A stretch of DNA of 64,000 nucleotides from Siderastrea radians (lineage: Eukaryota > Cnidaria > Anthozoa > Scleractinia > Rhizangiidae): positions 15,044,057 through 15,108,056 of the forward strand of contig OZ024898.1 of the NCBI GenBank assembly GCA_964017195.1, read 5' to 3'. Below the pieces are notes generated by a model. That model was not told the origin of the DNA, made no database searches, and saw nothing but the letters and a program-made list of their open reading frames with translations. This document shows positions 1 through 6,861 of the stretch, one piece after another. The translations under genes and the position numbers were made by a program. Position 1 is the first letter of the stretch, and every line of letters starts with the position of its first letter.

Positions 1-1
1 T

Positions 2-238
2 ATTAAAGGATCTGGTTTGAAGAAAAAAACAAAAAGAGGTGGACAGGTAATGTTTTTCAACAATCCGACAGAAATGATTAAAAAACTTGAACTGATTATC
101 GGATCGATGATTGCCGGTAATAATAGCATAGAGCTAAGAAACACAGGTGTTGCACTTCTCGACATCTTGTTGAGAAATTCAATACTCAATAAGCCACAAT
201 ACAACAAAATATACAAAAACTATTTTAGTCTAAACTAA
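2..238 (+). CDS. C-terminal part of an unidentified Polinton ORF (partial)
   Basis: The frame is open at the left edge and stops at 236-238, so this is the tail of a gene that starts outside the window or, less likely, a 62-residue protein from the ATG at 50. The visible protein opens with a Lys/Gly-rich stretch containing a GG pair, then a predicted helical hydrophobic part. The Lys/Gly-rich character resembles other small virion proteins of this element (1027-1398, 2861-3643). I do not recognise the family. It lies just upstream of the candidate penton gene, whose TCTAAAC box overlaps its last codons. Confidence 0.5.
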   Translation: MKGSGLKKKTKRGGQVMFFNNPTEMIKKLELIIGSMIAGNNSIELRNTGVALLDILLRNSILNKPQYNKIYKNYFSLN

Positions 239-249
239 TCATATATATG
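229..249 (+). promoter_or_regulatory. TCTAAAC box before candidate penton ORF
   Basis: TCTAAAC at 229-235 sits in AT-rich sequence 18 nt before the ATG at 247. The same box recurs before four other structural ORFs (1009, 1479, 2846, 4147). It is inferred to be a late-type promoter or leader element. Confidence 0.5.
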
Positions 250-1008
250 AATAGACAACTTGTATTATCATCCCATACAGTAAAAAACCAAAATGGTAAT
301 AAACCATCGGATTTCACAATCAAATACCGTAATCCGATAATACTAGATTCAAACAGACAATATGAAATCGGCCTAGACCGAATCATTTCGATGTCATTCA
401 CTTGGTTTAATGTGACAAACGAACTCAATAATCAGAAAATAAGATATTCAACAGATAGTGGTGCTAATTGGACGGAAATTATATTCAACCCTGGAGTGTG
501 GAATTACATTGATTTTGACAATTTAATCAAAGAAAAAACAAAAACAGGGACTTCATCAAACCCTCAATATCCAATCACTCTGGAGTTTAACGATACAATA
601 TTTCGAACAATAATAACACTTGCATCAAATTACAGATTAGATCTTACTAAAAGTAATTTTAATGATCTTATTGGTTTCAATAAAAAGATTCTAACAAGTA
701 GTGTAAATGTCGGAGATTACATTCCTAATCTCTCACAAGACAGAGAAATATTGAATGTTCATTGTGATTTGATAAGTGACAGTCTTGTGGATGGTGAAGA
801 GTCAGATATTATATATAGTTTCAGTACTTCAACTCTCACTCCGAGTTATAGTTTCACACAAGAGCCTCGACGAGTACAGTTCAATCCAGTCAATAAAAAT
901 ACGATTCATAAAATTCGGATTTATATCACCGACGGCAAACGAAGAATCATTGATCTTACTCATAGTGACACTTCATTCAGTTTGATTTTAAGAGAGAAGA
1001 GAGATTAA
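247..1008 (+). CDS. Candidate minor capsid (penton) protein, 253 aa
   Basis: This is an intact 253-residue ORF that looks mostly beta-stranded, with no membrane segment and no catalytic motif. Its opening (residues ~1-50, with conserved-looking SDFTIKYRNPI and YEIGLDRI) and its C-terminal RRIIDLTHSDTSFSLILR stretch fit my recollection of the single jelly-roll minor capsid or penton proteins next to the major capsid gene in invertebrate Polintons. That is family recollection, not a search result. It would form capsid vertices. It starts 8 nt after the preceding stop, behind a TCTAAAC box, and ends 18 nt before the next ORF. The ATG at 247 is chosen because it is the first in frame and correctly spaced from the box. 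Confidence 0.6.
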   Translation: MNRQLVLSSHTVKNQNGNKPSDFTIKYRNPIILDSNRQYEIGLDRIISMSFTWFNVTNELNNQKIRYSTDSGANWTEIIFNPGVWNYIDFDNLIKEKTKTGTSSNPQYPITLEFNDTIFRTIITLASNYRLDLTKSNFNDLIGFNKKILTSSVNVGDYIPNLSQDREILNVHCDLISDSLVDGEESDIIYSFSTSTLTPSYSFTQEPRRVQFNPVNKNTIHKIRIYITDGKRRIIDLTHSDTSFSLILREKRD

Positions 1009-1029
1009 TCTAACTAATAGTTATAGATG
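1009..1029 (+). promoter_or_regulatory. TCTAACT box before 123-aa ORF
   Basis: TCTAACT at 1009-1015 lies exactly 18 nt before the ATG at 1027, matching the spacing of the penton and capsid boxes. Confidence 0.45.
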
Positions 1030-1398
1030 GCATCATATGAATATAAACGTGTATATCACCCGAAACTAGGTCGTTTTGTGTATAAGCATAAAGGATCTGG
1101 GATTATTGTTGATAACATATTCAAACCAGTTGGAAGGGTGTTAAGTAAAGTTCCAGAAATGGTTTTAAAACCTTTAGCGAAAAAAGCGCTTCAATCTGGT
1201 ATTTCACATGCTGGAGACAAACTGGGAAAAAAAGCAGCTGAAAAAAGCGGAGAGCTTATTATGAGAAAATTACACGGTTTAACTAAACAATCAATGAATA
1301 AAACCATGAAACCAACCAAACCTACTAAACCAAAACAAGAAGAAGATTACAACACAATTCTGAATAGACTTATATCTGGTACTGGATTAAGACGATAA
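1027..1398 (+). CDS. Small basic amphipathic virion-type protein, 123 aa
   Basis: This is a 123-residue, strongly basic ORF. Residues 1-25 contain a KHKGSG turn. Residues ~30-85 form a predicted amphipathic/hydrophobic helical region rich in Ala, Lys and Gly. A Pro-Lys-Thr repeat follows (TKPTKPKQ at ~97-106), then a C-terminal GTGLRR. The lineup of a basic leader, amphipathic helix and Gly-containing turns resembles minor core or cement proteins of adenovirus-like capsids and its neighbour at 2861. No precise homologue is recognised. Its position between candidate penton and major capsid genes supports a structural role. Confidence 0.55.
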   Translation: MASYEYKRVYHPKLGRFVYKHKGSGIIVDNIFKPVGRVLSKVPEMVLKPLAKKALQSGISHAGDKLGKKAAEKSGELIMRKLHGLTKQSMNKTMKPTKPTKPKQEEDYNTILNRLISGTGLRR

Positions 1399-1406
1399 AA
1401 TGTTAT

Positions 1407-1499
1407 TAAAAAGTGAATTTTATCCAATTATAAATAGACTAGCAAGTGGGAAATGGTTTATATAAAAAGTGAATTTTATCTAAACTACTCATATAAATG
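1407..1499 (+). promoter_or_regulatory. Duplicated leader and TCTAAAC box of the major capsid gene
   Basis: The 18-mer TAAAAAGTGAATTTTATC occurs twice, at 1407-1424 and 1463-1480. Only the second copy continues into TCTAAAC (1479-1485), 18 nt before the capsid ATG at 1497. The first copy has TCC instead of TCT at the key position. A related leader, with TCTAAC, precedes the 2861 ORF. Confidence 0.5.
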
Positions 1500-2786
1500 A
1501 GTTTCAGAACAAGTGAAAATCTGCAACGATATGAATACGTTCGTTTCCATTTGGATAATGTCATTGAACAGCCTGGTAACAATCAATCACAGAAAATGAC
1601 AGGTTACAGATTCACAATCAACGATAGGTCGACTATGTTCGATTTTTTTAATGGGTATTTTGAAGTAACCAAAGAGCTTCAAAAAAGGGCAGATGGTGCT
1701 GGATATGCTGCAGCAGATCGCATCACAATGATAAACGGATCTCACAGTCTAATCAGACATATGGTTATTAAATCGTCTGGTAAAATAGTATACGAGAGTG
1801 ATAATTTACATAGAATAACGAATGTCAAAAATCTCCTTGAATACAGTGATGACTTCAGTCGATCAGTTGGAAAGAATTCGTTCTGGTATCTTGATACTGA
1901 TGGAACTACAGCAAATACAAACACAGGTTTCGAGGCACGTCGTATTTTAACCCAAGCAGCACAAAACGACGGTAATGGGGGAGCTAAAACGATTAACGAG
2001 ATGATACCGTTGAATCGATACAGTTTTTTCCAAGAATTAGAAAGAAAAATGTTACCCCCGATGCAGCTCACAATTGAACTTACACTTAACGAAGACAGTG
2101 AATTAATTCACAAAGCAGGAGCGGCTGACGATGGAAGGGTTGTAGTAAAAAGATTGTATCTTTGGCTACCAAGATTGATTCCAAAAGACATTATGTATAG
2201 TAATTTTGTTTCAGAGTTTCTCAAGCCAACAACCTGGACATATATGCGAGATCTCTACAATCAGTCAGCAAATACCAGAGCTATTCAGAATATGTTTCAA
2301 ATCAGTCCAGCTATCGACCACGTTAAACATGTTTTTGTTTATCTCCAACGGACAGATGCACCAAATAATAATGAAGAAGAGAGGAGTCCATATTTGTTTG
2401 ACACTTTCAAACTGAATGCAGCTAATGCTAACAGCTCTTTATCAAGCTGTAGGCTTGAATATGGGAATAACGTTTTTTACCCAGAGCTCGAATATGATGC
2501 AGATTCAAAAATTAGGATATTCAATGATCTTATGAGTTATGCATTTCGTAAAAACGATTATAACAGTGGGACACAATTGAATATAGCAAATTACACCAGT
2601 TTATATGGTCTTATCTATTTCGATTTGTCATATCAGAAAGAGGTAGTGACAAGAGATCCTAAACAGTTGATTCTCCATTATCGTCTCAATGTAGCCCCAG
2701 CAGCAAACGTCCGAGCTCATAGCATTGTATTTTACGAGAGTGAGGTTGTTGTTAAGACAGTTGGAAACGAATTGATGATAGTTTAA
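1497..2786 (+). CDS. Major capsid protein (double jelly-roll, hexon-like), 429 aa
   Basis: This intact 429-residue ORF is predominantly beta-stranded with long loops, in the size range of Polinton/adintovirus double jelly-roll major capsid proteins. Family-typical stretches include the central IRHMVIKSSGKIVYESDNLH, the ELERKMLPPMQLTIELTLN segment that would start the second barrel, and a C-terminal strand-rich YQKEVVTRDPKQLILHYRL. Related proteins in nematodes and cnidarians have been annotated as F54H12.2-like; that link is from memory. It would build the icosahedral shell. It is preceded by the TCTAAAC box and a duplicated leader. There is no sign of decay. Confidence 0.8.
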   Translation: MSFRTSENLQRYEYVRFHLDNVIEQPGNNQSQKMTGYRFTINDRSTMFDFFNGYFEVTKELQKRADGAGYAAADRITMINGSHSLIRHMVIKSSGKIVYESDNLHRITNVKNLLEYSDDFSRSVGKNSFWYLDTDGTTANTNTGFEARRILTQAAQNDGNGGAKTINEMIPLNRYSFFQELERKMLPPMQLTIELTLNEDSELIHKAGAADDGRVVVKRLYLWLPRLIPKDIMYSNFVSEFLKPTTWTYMRDLYNQSANTRAIQNMFQISPAIDHVKHVFVYLQRTDAPNNNEEERSPYLFDTFKLNAANANSSLSSCRLEYGNNVFYPELEYDADSKIRIFNDLMSYAFRKNDYNSGTQLNIANYTSLYGLIYFDLSYQKEVVTRDPKQLILHYRLNVAPAANVRAHSIVFYESEVVVKTVGNELMIV

Positions 2787-2831
2787 ATAAATAAGTTTTA
2801 CATCGATGAAAATTTAGATTAATATGTTTTT

Positions 2832-2863
2832 TAAAATAGAATTTATCTAACATATAATATATG
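2832..2863 (+). promoter_or_regulatory. TCTAAC box before 260-aa ORF
   Basis: A TTTATCTAAC leader resembles the capsid leader. TCTAAC is at 2846-2851, 15 nt before the ATG at 2861. Confidence 0.45.
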
Positions 2864-3643
2864 ACACAACTATACGAAATTAAAGTTAGTTTATCACCAA
2901 ACCAGAAAAAGAATCTTAGTAGCGCGTATCATAAAAGAGAAACTATCATTTTGAGACTGACAAAGGACTCTCTATCTGGGAATGACACTCTATACGTACC
3001 TCAGAATATAGTTAAGCGATTGAATAAAAATAGAAAATTGAGAAAAGGAATGGACATCAAACTAGCCAAAACAAACATTCGAAAGCAAGTTGGTGGATCA
3101 CTCCTCTCTACAGTTCTGTCGCTTGGAAGAACTTTCGCTCCAACGATTGCCAAGACTATTGGATTGTCAGCTTTGGCAGGTTTAGCATCTGAAGGAGCAT
3201 CTCAGATTGTTAAGAAGATATCTGGAAAAGGTTTACAAACCGGTGGGTTTCTCATACCACAAAATAAAATCAACCAGTTGATAGCATATAAACATCTTTT
3301 GACCACAAAACAAAAACAAGATATATTAAATGCTCTACAAACAGGCTCTGGTGTTCATATAAAACCGACAAAAGTACAAACAGGTGGGTTCTTAGGGACT
3401 CTCCTTGCATCAATTGGAGTCCCTTTAGCTATTGAGGCAATAAAGAAGATGACTGGTAAAGGAGCTCCTCAGATGGGACGACCTAAACAAAGACCACCCA
3501 GATCTATACCAGAACAGGATGGTGGTTTGATGACCAACACTTATAGAACACCGCCTTTTTACGGAAATTGGCCAGACGATACAATCGGTATGGGGACTAA
3601 AAAAAAAAAAAATCTCAAAAAAAGGGCGAAGGTCTACTATTAG
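2861..3643 (+). CDS. Basic/hydrophobic virion protein (pVI/pX-like candidate), 260 aa, frame break near C-terminus
   Basis: This 260-residue basic protein has a globular N-terminal ~75 residues, then a Gly-Ala hydrophobic helical segment (~80-118). Several Q[TV]GG turns follow (around residues 75, 127, 168) before further hydrophobic segments. GG-containing turns flanking hydrophobic helices suggest a capsid precursor cut by the element's own protease, as with adenovirus pVI, but the sites do not match the adenain consensus exactly. The ORF runs through a 14-A tract (3599-3612), after which only 11 residues remain. The -1 frame from the same tract stays open to 3691 and looks more like a genuine tail (finding). 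The protease frame overlaps the end. Confidence 0.6.
   Translation: MTQLYEIKVSLSPNQKKNLSSAYHKRETIILRLTKDSLSGNDTLYVPQNIVKRLNKNRKLRKGMDIKLAKTNIRKQVGGSLLSTVLSLGRTFAPTIAKTIGLSALAGLASEGASQIVKKISGKGLQTGGFLIPQNKINQLIAYKHLLTTKQKQDILNALQTGSGVHIKPTKVQTGGFLGTLLASIGVPLAIEAIKKMTGKGAPQMGRPKQRPPRSIPEQDGGLMTNTYRTPPFYGNWPDDTIGMGTKKKKNLKKRAKVYY
3599..3612 (+). other. A14 homopolymer at a reading-frame break
   Basis: Fourteen consecutive A lie near the end of the 260-aa ORF. All three frames are read as Lys codons here. The upstream ORF ends soon after in its own frame, continues to 3691 in the -1 frame, and the protease frame is open from 3534. It could be polymerase or ribosome slippage, or a homopolymer indel. 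Confidence 0.5.
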
Positions 3644-3719
3644 GCAAGAACTCGCCGTTCAAAAACGTCCCTCTTCTAAATATTCTATTGTAAAACCAAA
3701 ATTCCATAAAAACATTCCT

Positions 3720-4151
3720 ATGTCAAATTATGATTTAATAAAATGGTGTAAGTATCTGAATATTCCAATTAATGATGTATTGTCAAGAGATGAAAATGTT
3801 CCTCACAATCATAGACAGGCTCTATTCATTTACAATCTTGAACCATCATATATGAGCGGTAGCCATTGGGTATCCACATATGTGAAAGATAACGTCATCA
3901 ATTACTTTGATTCATTTGGTTTGCCTCCATTTCAAGAAATAGTTAATCATGCTAAAAAGAAGAACTTAACATTGCTTCATCAGAACAATCAAATACAAAA
4001 TTTACTGACGACAACATGCGGTTACTTCTGTTTATACTTTTTGAATGAGATGAATAAGGGCAAATCATATTTTGATCTGTTGGAAGTTTTCGACATATTT
4101 AACACGGTTAAAAATGAGAAATTCTTAGAACAGTATTTTAAAAATATCTAA
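3720..4151 (+). CDS. Adenain-type cysteine protease (maturation protease), 143 aa
   Basis: This is an adenovirus protease-like (C5/Ulp1-fold) enzyme that would cleave capsid and core precursors during virion maturation. From the ATG at 3720, the catalytic residues are His49 in GSHWV, Asp64 in YFDSFG, a Gln at 91 or 93, and the nucleophile Cys100 in TTCGYFCLYFL. All are present, so it looks catalytically complete. The length is typical. The frame is open from 3534, and the ~30 codons before the ATG look protein-like. No TCTAAAC box precedes the ATG, so translation could begin upstream by frameshift from the 260-aa ORF: an A AAA AAG heptamer at 3618-3624 would shift the -1 frame into this one. 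Initiation at 3720 is the simpler reading. Confidence 0.85.
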   Translation: MSNYDLIKWCKYLNIPINDVLSRDENVPHNHRQALFIYNLEPSYMSGSHWVSTYVKDNVINYFDSFGLPPFQEIVNHAKKKNLTLLHQNNQIQNLLTTTCGYFCLYFLNEMNKGKSYFDLLEVFDIFNTVKNEKFLEQYFKNI

Positions 4152-4165
4152 CTCATATATATATG
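4147..4165 (+). promoter_or_regulatory. TCTAACT box before zinc-ribbon ORF
   Basis: TCTAACT at 4147-4153 overlaps the protease stop and lies 16 nt before the ATG at 4163. Confidence 0.45.
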
Positions 4166-4348
4166 AAATCATATTGTGTGAAACAAAAAAAGGTCACTCT
4201 ATGTGTACCAGGCAGTGAAAGATATGTAAAAGCCAAAAACGGGCGAACCATGCTTAAATGTACTTGTGCAGAATGTGGAATCACTAAGACGAAATTTGTC
4301 AAACAATCGGGAAACGGGGTCGCCCGTCGACAGGGGCGGGCTTACTAG
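4163..4348 (+). CDS. Zinc-ribbon ORF (DUF5679-like), 61 aa
   Basis: This is a 61-residue ORF with Cys5 and Cys14 near its start (5 in YCVK, the form typical of the family, then VTLC) and a paired CTCAEC at 33-38, which would form a small zinc ribbon. The layout of an N-terminal YCVK, a basic AKNGR stretch, then CxxC and a KFVK tail matches the small zinc-ribbon module that I recall preceding PLA2-like domains in Polinton proteins. After residue ~50 the sequence looks out of frame (ARRQGRAY), exactly where a G GGA AAC heptamer occurs. The PLA2-like ORF continues in the -1 frame. It is therefore probably the N-terminal part of a two-part gene. Confidence 0.6.
   Translation: MKSYCVKQKKVTLCVPGSERYVKAKNGRTMLKCTCAECGITKTKFVKQSGNGVARRQGRAY
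4309..4341 (+). other. Candidate -1 ribosomal frameshift signal (G GGA AAC plus GC hairpin)
   Basis: In the zinc-ribbon frame the bases read as X XXY YYZ, G GGA AAC at 4309-4315. A -1 shift enters the PLA2-like frame. A five-base GC stem (4321-4325 with 4334-4338, loop 8) begins after a 5-nt spacer, and this GC-rich patch stands out in an AT-rich element. Confidence 0.5.
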
Positions 4349-5010
4349 ATACAGTAGCATCAACTGGTACTGATTTATTGATTCACCACGGTATTCCTTG
4401 GCTTGGAAAAAAGGCAGTTGAAATGGGAAGATATTATGGATCAGAAGCCTTGAGAAACCCAAAACTGCAGAAAAAGGCTATCGATTATGCTCTGGATAAG
4501 TTGAATCCAATGATTCAGAATGTTGGAAGTCAAGCTCTTAATCAATTATCAACCAAAATTAGACCAAATAGAAAGTATAAAACCGACAGAAAGGATTTGG
4601 ATGGCGCAGGTTTTGATATCCATAAACTAATTGGGAAATTACCGACACCAAAAGCTGGATGGACTCCTGGAAAGTATAAATACATGGGGGCATATAACCC
4701 TCTCGATAAACAGTTAGAGTACGATAAAAACACTGGAGAGGTCACCAAGTGGCACGTACAACCTTACAATGAAGTTGATAGAATATCAGCTCATCATGAT
4801 ATTTGTTATGATATGGGGAAGGACAAAGGTGAATGCGACAAAGTAATGGTCAAGTCATTGGATAAAATACCTTATGGACAGATGCCAAAATGGGGACAAA
4901 CAGCACGATTTCTAATCAACACGAAGCAGAAACTAGGTCTAGGTGTAAAACAAAGGAAGACAAAAAACGTGAAAGGCCGTCGAGTGAAGAAAACTGGCAA
5001 GAAAAATTAG
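4315..5010 (+). CDS. PLA2-like (parvoviral VP1u-type) domain protein, no own start codon near its beginning
   Basis: The frame is open from 4288 to 5010 without an ATG until about 4420. The N-terminal part is a Gly/Ala-rich helical segment. The middle (around 4678-4875) resembles the phospholipase A2 domain of parvovirus VP1: a calcium-loop-like YMGAYNPLDKQL, then the catalytic HD pair in SAHHDICYDMG and a following acidic helix. This domain lets non-enveloped particles breach endosomal membranes in parvoviruses; the same role here is inference. The tail is Lys/Arg-rich. Expression by -1 frameshift from the zinc-ribbon ORF is suggested by the heptamer at 4309 and the absence of a TCTAAAC box. 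An old frameshift mutation is the alternative. Confidence 0.6.
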   Translation, partial: RGRPSTGAGLLDTVASTGTDLLIHHGIPWLGKKAVEMGRYYGSEALRNPKLQKKAIDYALDKLNPMIQNVGSQALNQLSTKIRPNRKYKTDRKDLDGAGFDIHKLIGKLPTPKAGWTPGKYKYMGAYNPLDKQLEYDKNTGEVTKWHVQPYNEVDRISAHHDICYDMGKDKGECDKVMVKSLDKIPYGQMPKWGQTARFLINTKQKLGLGVKQRKTKNVKGRRVKKTGKKN

Positions 5011-5927
5011 CTGATGAGCTTCATAAACCGATAAAGCGTAACTTCACCCGGCGGCGGGTAATTGTAAACCATATTGACGAGACATGGTGTTCAGATATCG
5101 TTGAGATGCAAAAATTCAATCGATGGAACGCTGGCTACAGATATCTTCTAATGGTTCTAGATGTATTCTCTAAATATGGTTGGATCATTCCTTTGAAGGA
5201 TAAAAAAGGTGAAACCGTTGCTGAAGCATTGAAAACCATTTTAAAAGAAGGCAGAAAACCGGAATATCTTTGGACAGACAAAGGCAAGGAGTATTACAAC
5301 AAACATGTTAAGGAACTACTTGATAAGAATGAAATAACATTGTACTCAACCGAAAATGAAGAAAAGTCGTCAGTTTGTGAAAGATGGAACCGTACAATCA
5401 AAACCAAAATGTGGAAACAGTTTACTGTTCAAGGTAATACACAGTATCTTGACATGTTACCTAAATTAGTGAAACAGTATAACAATACCAGACATTCAAG
5501 CACAAAGATGACACCTACAGAAGCAAGCAAAAAGAAGAATGAAGGAGTTGTTTACTTTAATCTGTACGGTGATATGGAAACATTAAAACAAAAACCAAAG
5601 TTCAAAGTTGCTGATAAGGTTAGAATAAGTAAGTATAAACGGAATGTGTTTGATAAAGGATATACCCCAAATTGGTCTGAGGAAATTTTCACAGTTGATA
5701 AAATACAACATACGAATCCAATCACATACAAAATAAAGGATCTGAGAGATGAAGACATTGAAGGGAGTTTTTATGAACCTGAATTACTGAAAGCTGAACA
5801 ACAGGTATTCAGAATTGATAAAGTTATTCGGAGGGATTATAAGAAGAAACAAGCTTTGGTGAAGTGGAAGGGGTATAGTGATGAATTCAACAGTTGGATA
5901 CCGTTTAAGAACTTGAAGGATATATAA
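4890..5927 (+). CDS. Retroviral-type DDE integrase with C-terminal chromodomain
   Basis: This is a Polinton integrase, which inserts the linear element DNA into host chromosomes. In the 345-codon frame from the ATG at 4890, the catalytic triad is Asp69 (TWCSDIVEM), Asp130 (WTDKGKEYY) and Glu164 (SSVCERWNRT), with 33 residues between the second Asp and the Glu. The rve core is ~60-215, an SH3-like DNA-binding part ~239-300, and a chromodomain ~304-345 (ALVKWKGY, then NSWIP). The first ~26 codons are only the other frame of the PLA2-like ORF, which overlaps by 121 nt. A canonical A AAA AAC heptamer at 4962-4968 would move PLA2-frame ribosomes exactly into this frame. Either start route is possible. 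Confidence 0.88.
   Translation: MGTNSTISNQHEAETRSRCKTKEDKKRERPSSEENWQEKLADELHKPIKRNFTRRRVIVNHIDETWCSDIVEMQKFNRWNAGYRYLLMVLDVFSKYGWIIPLKDKKGETVAEALKTILKEGRKPEYLWTDKGKEYYNKHVKELLDKNEITLYSTENEEKSSVCERWNRTIKTKMWKQFTVQGNTQYLDMLPKLVKQYNNTRHSSTKMTPTEASKKKNEGVVYFNLYGDMETLKQKPKFKVADKVRISKYKRNVFDKGYTPNWSEEIFTVDKIQHTNPITYKIKDLRDEDIEGSFYEPELLKAEQQVFRIDKVIRRDYKKKQALVKWKGYSDEFNSWIPFKNLKDI
4962..4968 (+). other. Candidate -1 frameshift heptamer A AAA AAC between PLA2-like and integrase frames
   Basis: In the PLA2-like frame the codons read aca aaa aac, giving X XXY YYZ = A AAA AAC. The -1 frame is the integrase frame. I see no strong stem immediately downstream, and A-rich heptamers are common in this element, so the evidence is register plus missing promoter box. 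Confidence 0.4.
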
Positions 5928-5962
5928 AAATAAAAAAATTTTATGTAAACATAAATATATAG

Positions 5963-6238
5963 ATGGATTCAGTAAATGAAAAATGGTTCTGCGATATTTG
6001 CAATAGGAAATATAGTACGAACAGAAAGGACAACTATCTTCAGACCGAAGTTCATAAAAAAAATGAAGAACGTATTAGACGTGCGGCGGATTTTGAAAAT
6101 CATATAACATATAATTATCGACGATTGATGGATGAATGTGATTTTATGCCTCTTTCGAAATACTTGGAAAAGATTGTGGAAGTTTATACACATCTTAAAA
6201 GACAATTTAATGAAAATTACCTGAATGAAGATATTTAA
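5963..6238 (+). CDS. Small Zn-finger-like hypothetical protein, 91 aa
   Basis: This 91-residue ORF has an N-terminal FCDICNRKYS motif followed by a His in EVHKK, resembling a U1/C2H2-type zinc finger with an imperfect His pair. A basic helical region follows, then a Leu/Tyr-rich C-terminal helix (~65-91). It may bind nucleic acid. It starts 36 nt after the integrase stop in an AT-rich leader without a TCTAAAC box. No family is recognised. Confidence 0.5.
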   Translation: MDSVNEKWFCDICNRKYSTNRKDNYLQTEVHKKNEERIRRAADFENHITYNYRRLMDECDFMPLSKYLEKIVEVYTHLKRQFNENYLNEDI

Positions 6239-6262
6239 AAATAAAACATAAAGTATAAATAA

Positions 6263-6460
6263 ATGGAAGCAAATAATGTCAAAAGAGGTCGTGGAAGACC
6301 AAGAATATTCACCGATAGTGAAAGAATAAACCGCAAAACAACATACATGCTAAATAAAGAATGGTATTGTGATGTCTGTAAAAATGGAATAAATTATACT
6401 CTAGCAGGTAAATGGTGTCATTTAAAAACAATAAAACACCAAAAGAATGCTGAAAAATAA
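6263..6460 (+). CDS. AT-hook plus C2H2 zinc-finger protein, 65 aa
   Basis: This 65-residue ORF opens with an AT-hook (KRGRGRPR at 7-14), followed by a basic linker and one C2H2-like finger: CDVC at ~36-39 and H...H in CHLKTIKHQ near 53-59. Both parts point to binding AT-rich DNA, perhaps the element's own promoters or origin. It begins 24 nt after the preceding stop, and the finger is similar in placement to that of the 5963 ORF. No exact family is recognised. Confidence 0.55.
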   Translation: MEANNVKRGRGRPRIFTDSERINRKTTYMLNKEWYCDVCKNGINYTLAGKWCHLKTIKHQKNAEK

Positions 6461-6483
6461 TATAGTTCAAAGGATTCATACTC

Positions 6484-6553
6484 GGATCATTTAAATTGAT
6501 TCAAACGCATGTATAACTACTTAAAAATAAAAAATATATAGTAATAATATATG
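6484..6553 (+). promoter_or_regulatory. Second-class upstream box, copy 1
   Basis: GGATCATTTAAATTG, CTACTTAAAAAT and TATAGTAATAATATATG run into the ATG at 6551. It is shared with the regions before 6859 and 7953, and is the most diverged of the three copies. Confidence 0.45.
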
Positions 6554-6805
6554 AAATCAAACAAGACCATGTTAAAGATCATAAGATTAGAACAAAAAAC
6601 AGCATCAAGAAATTATGAAATAGATAATAGATATAAATCAATTAGTTGTAAATACTGTCATTCAATGGCGACACATATACTAATAACCGGTGAGTATTCC
6701 AACTATGAAAAAAGTCTGATATGTAATAAATGTTCAGATCATATGAACAATTTAACCTGCTATGAACTTGATATTAGAAAAATTGTTGACATATATAAGT
6801 TATAA
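6551..6805 (+). CDS. Small four-cysteine zinc protein, 84 aa
   Basis: This 84-residue ORF has two CxxC knuckles, CKYC (~35-38) and CNKC (~58-61), about 20 residues apart, fitting a small zinc ribbon or treble-clef fold. The N-terminal ~30 residues are basic and helical. Its function is unknown; a transcription or replication accessory role is only guessed from the zinc ribbon and its promoter box, which it shares with the polymerase. Confidence 0.5.
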   Translation: MKSNKTMLKIIRLEQKTASRNYEIDNRYKSISCKYCHSMATHILITGEYSNYEKSLICNKCSDHMNNLTCYELDIRKIVDIYKL

Positions 6806-6807
6806 GG

Positions 6808-6861
6808 TTTAAACGCGAGTTAAAACTACTTAAAAAATATTTACTATAGTAATAATATATG
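6808..6861 (+). promoter_or_regulatory. Second-class upstream box, copy 2 (contains TACTATAGTA)
   Basis: AAACGCGAGTT, then AAACTACTTAAAA, then TACTATAGTA (a perfect 10-bp palindrome at 6842-6851), end at an ATG at 6859. It is nearly identical to the polymerase leader. Confidence 0.5.
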
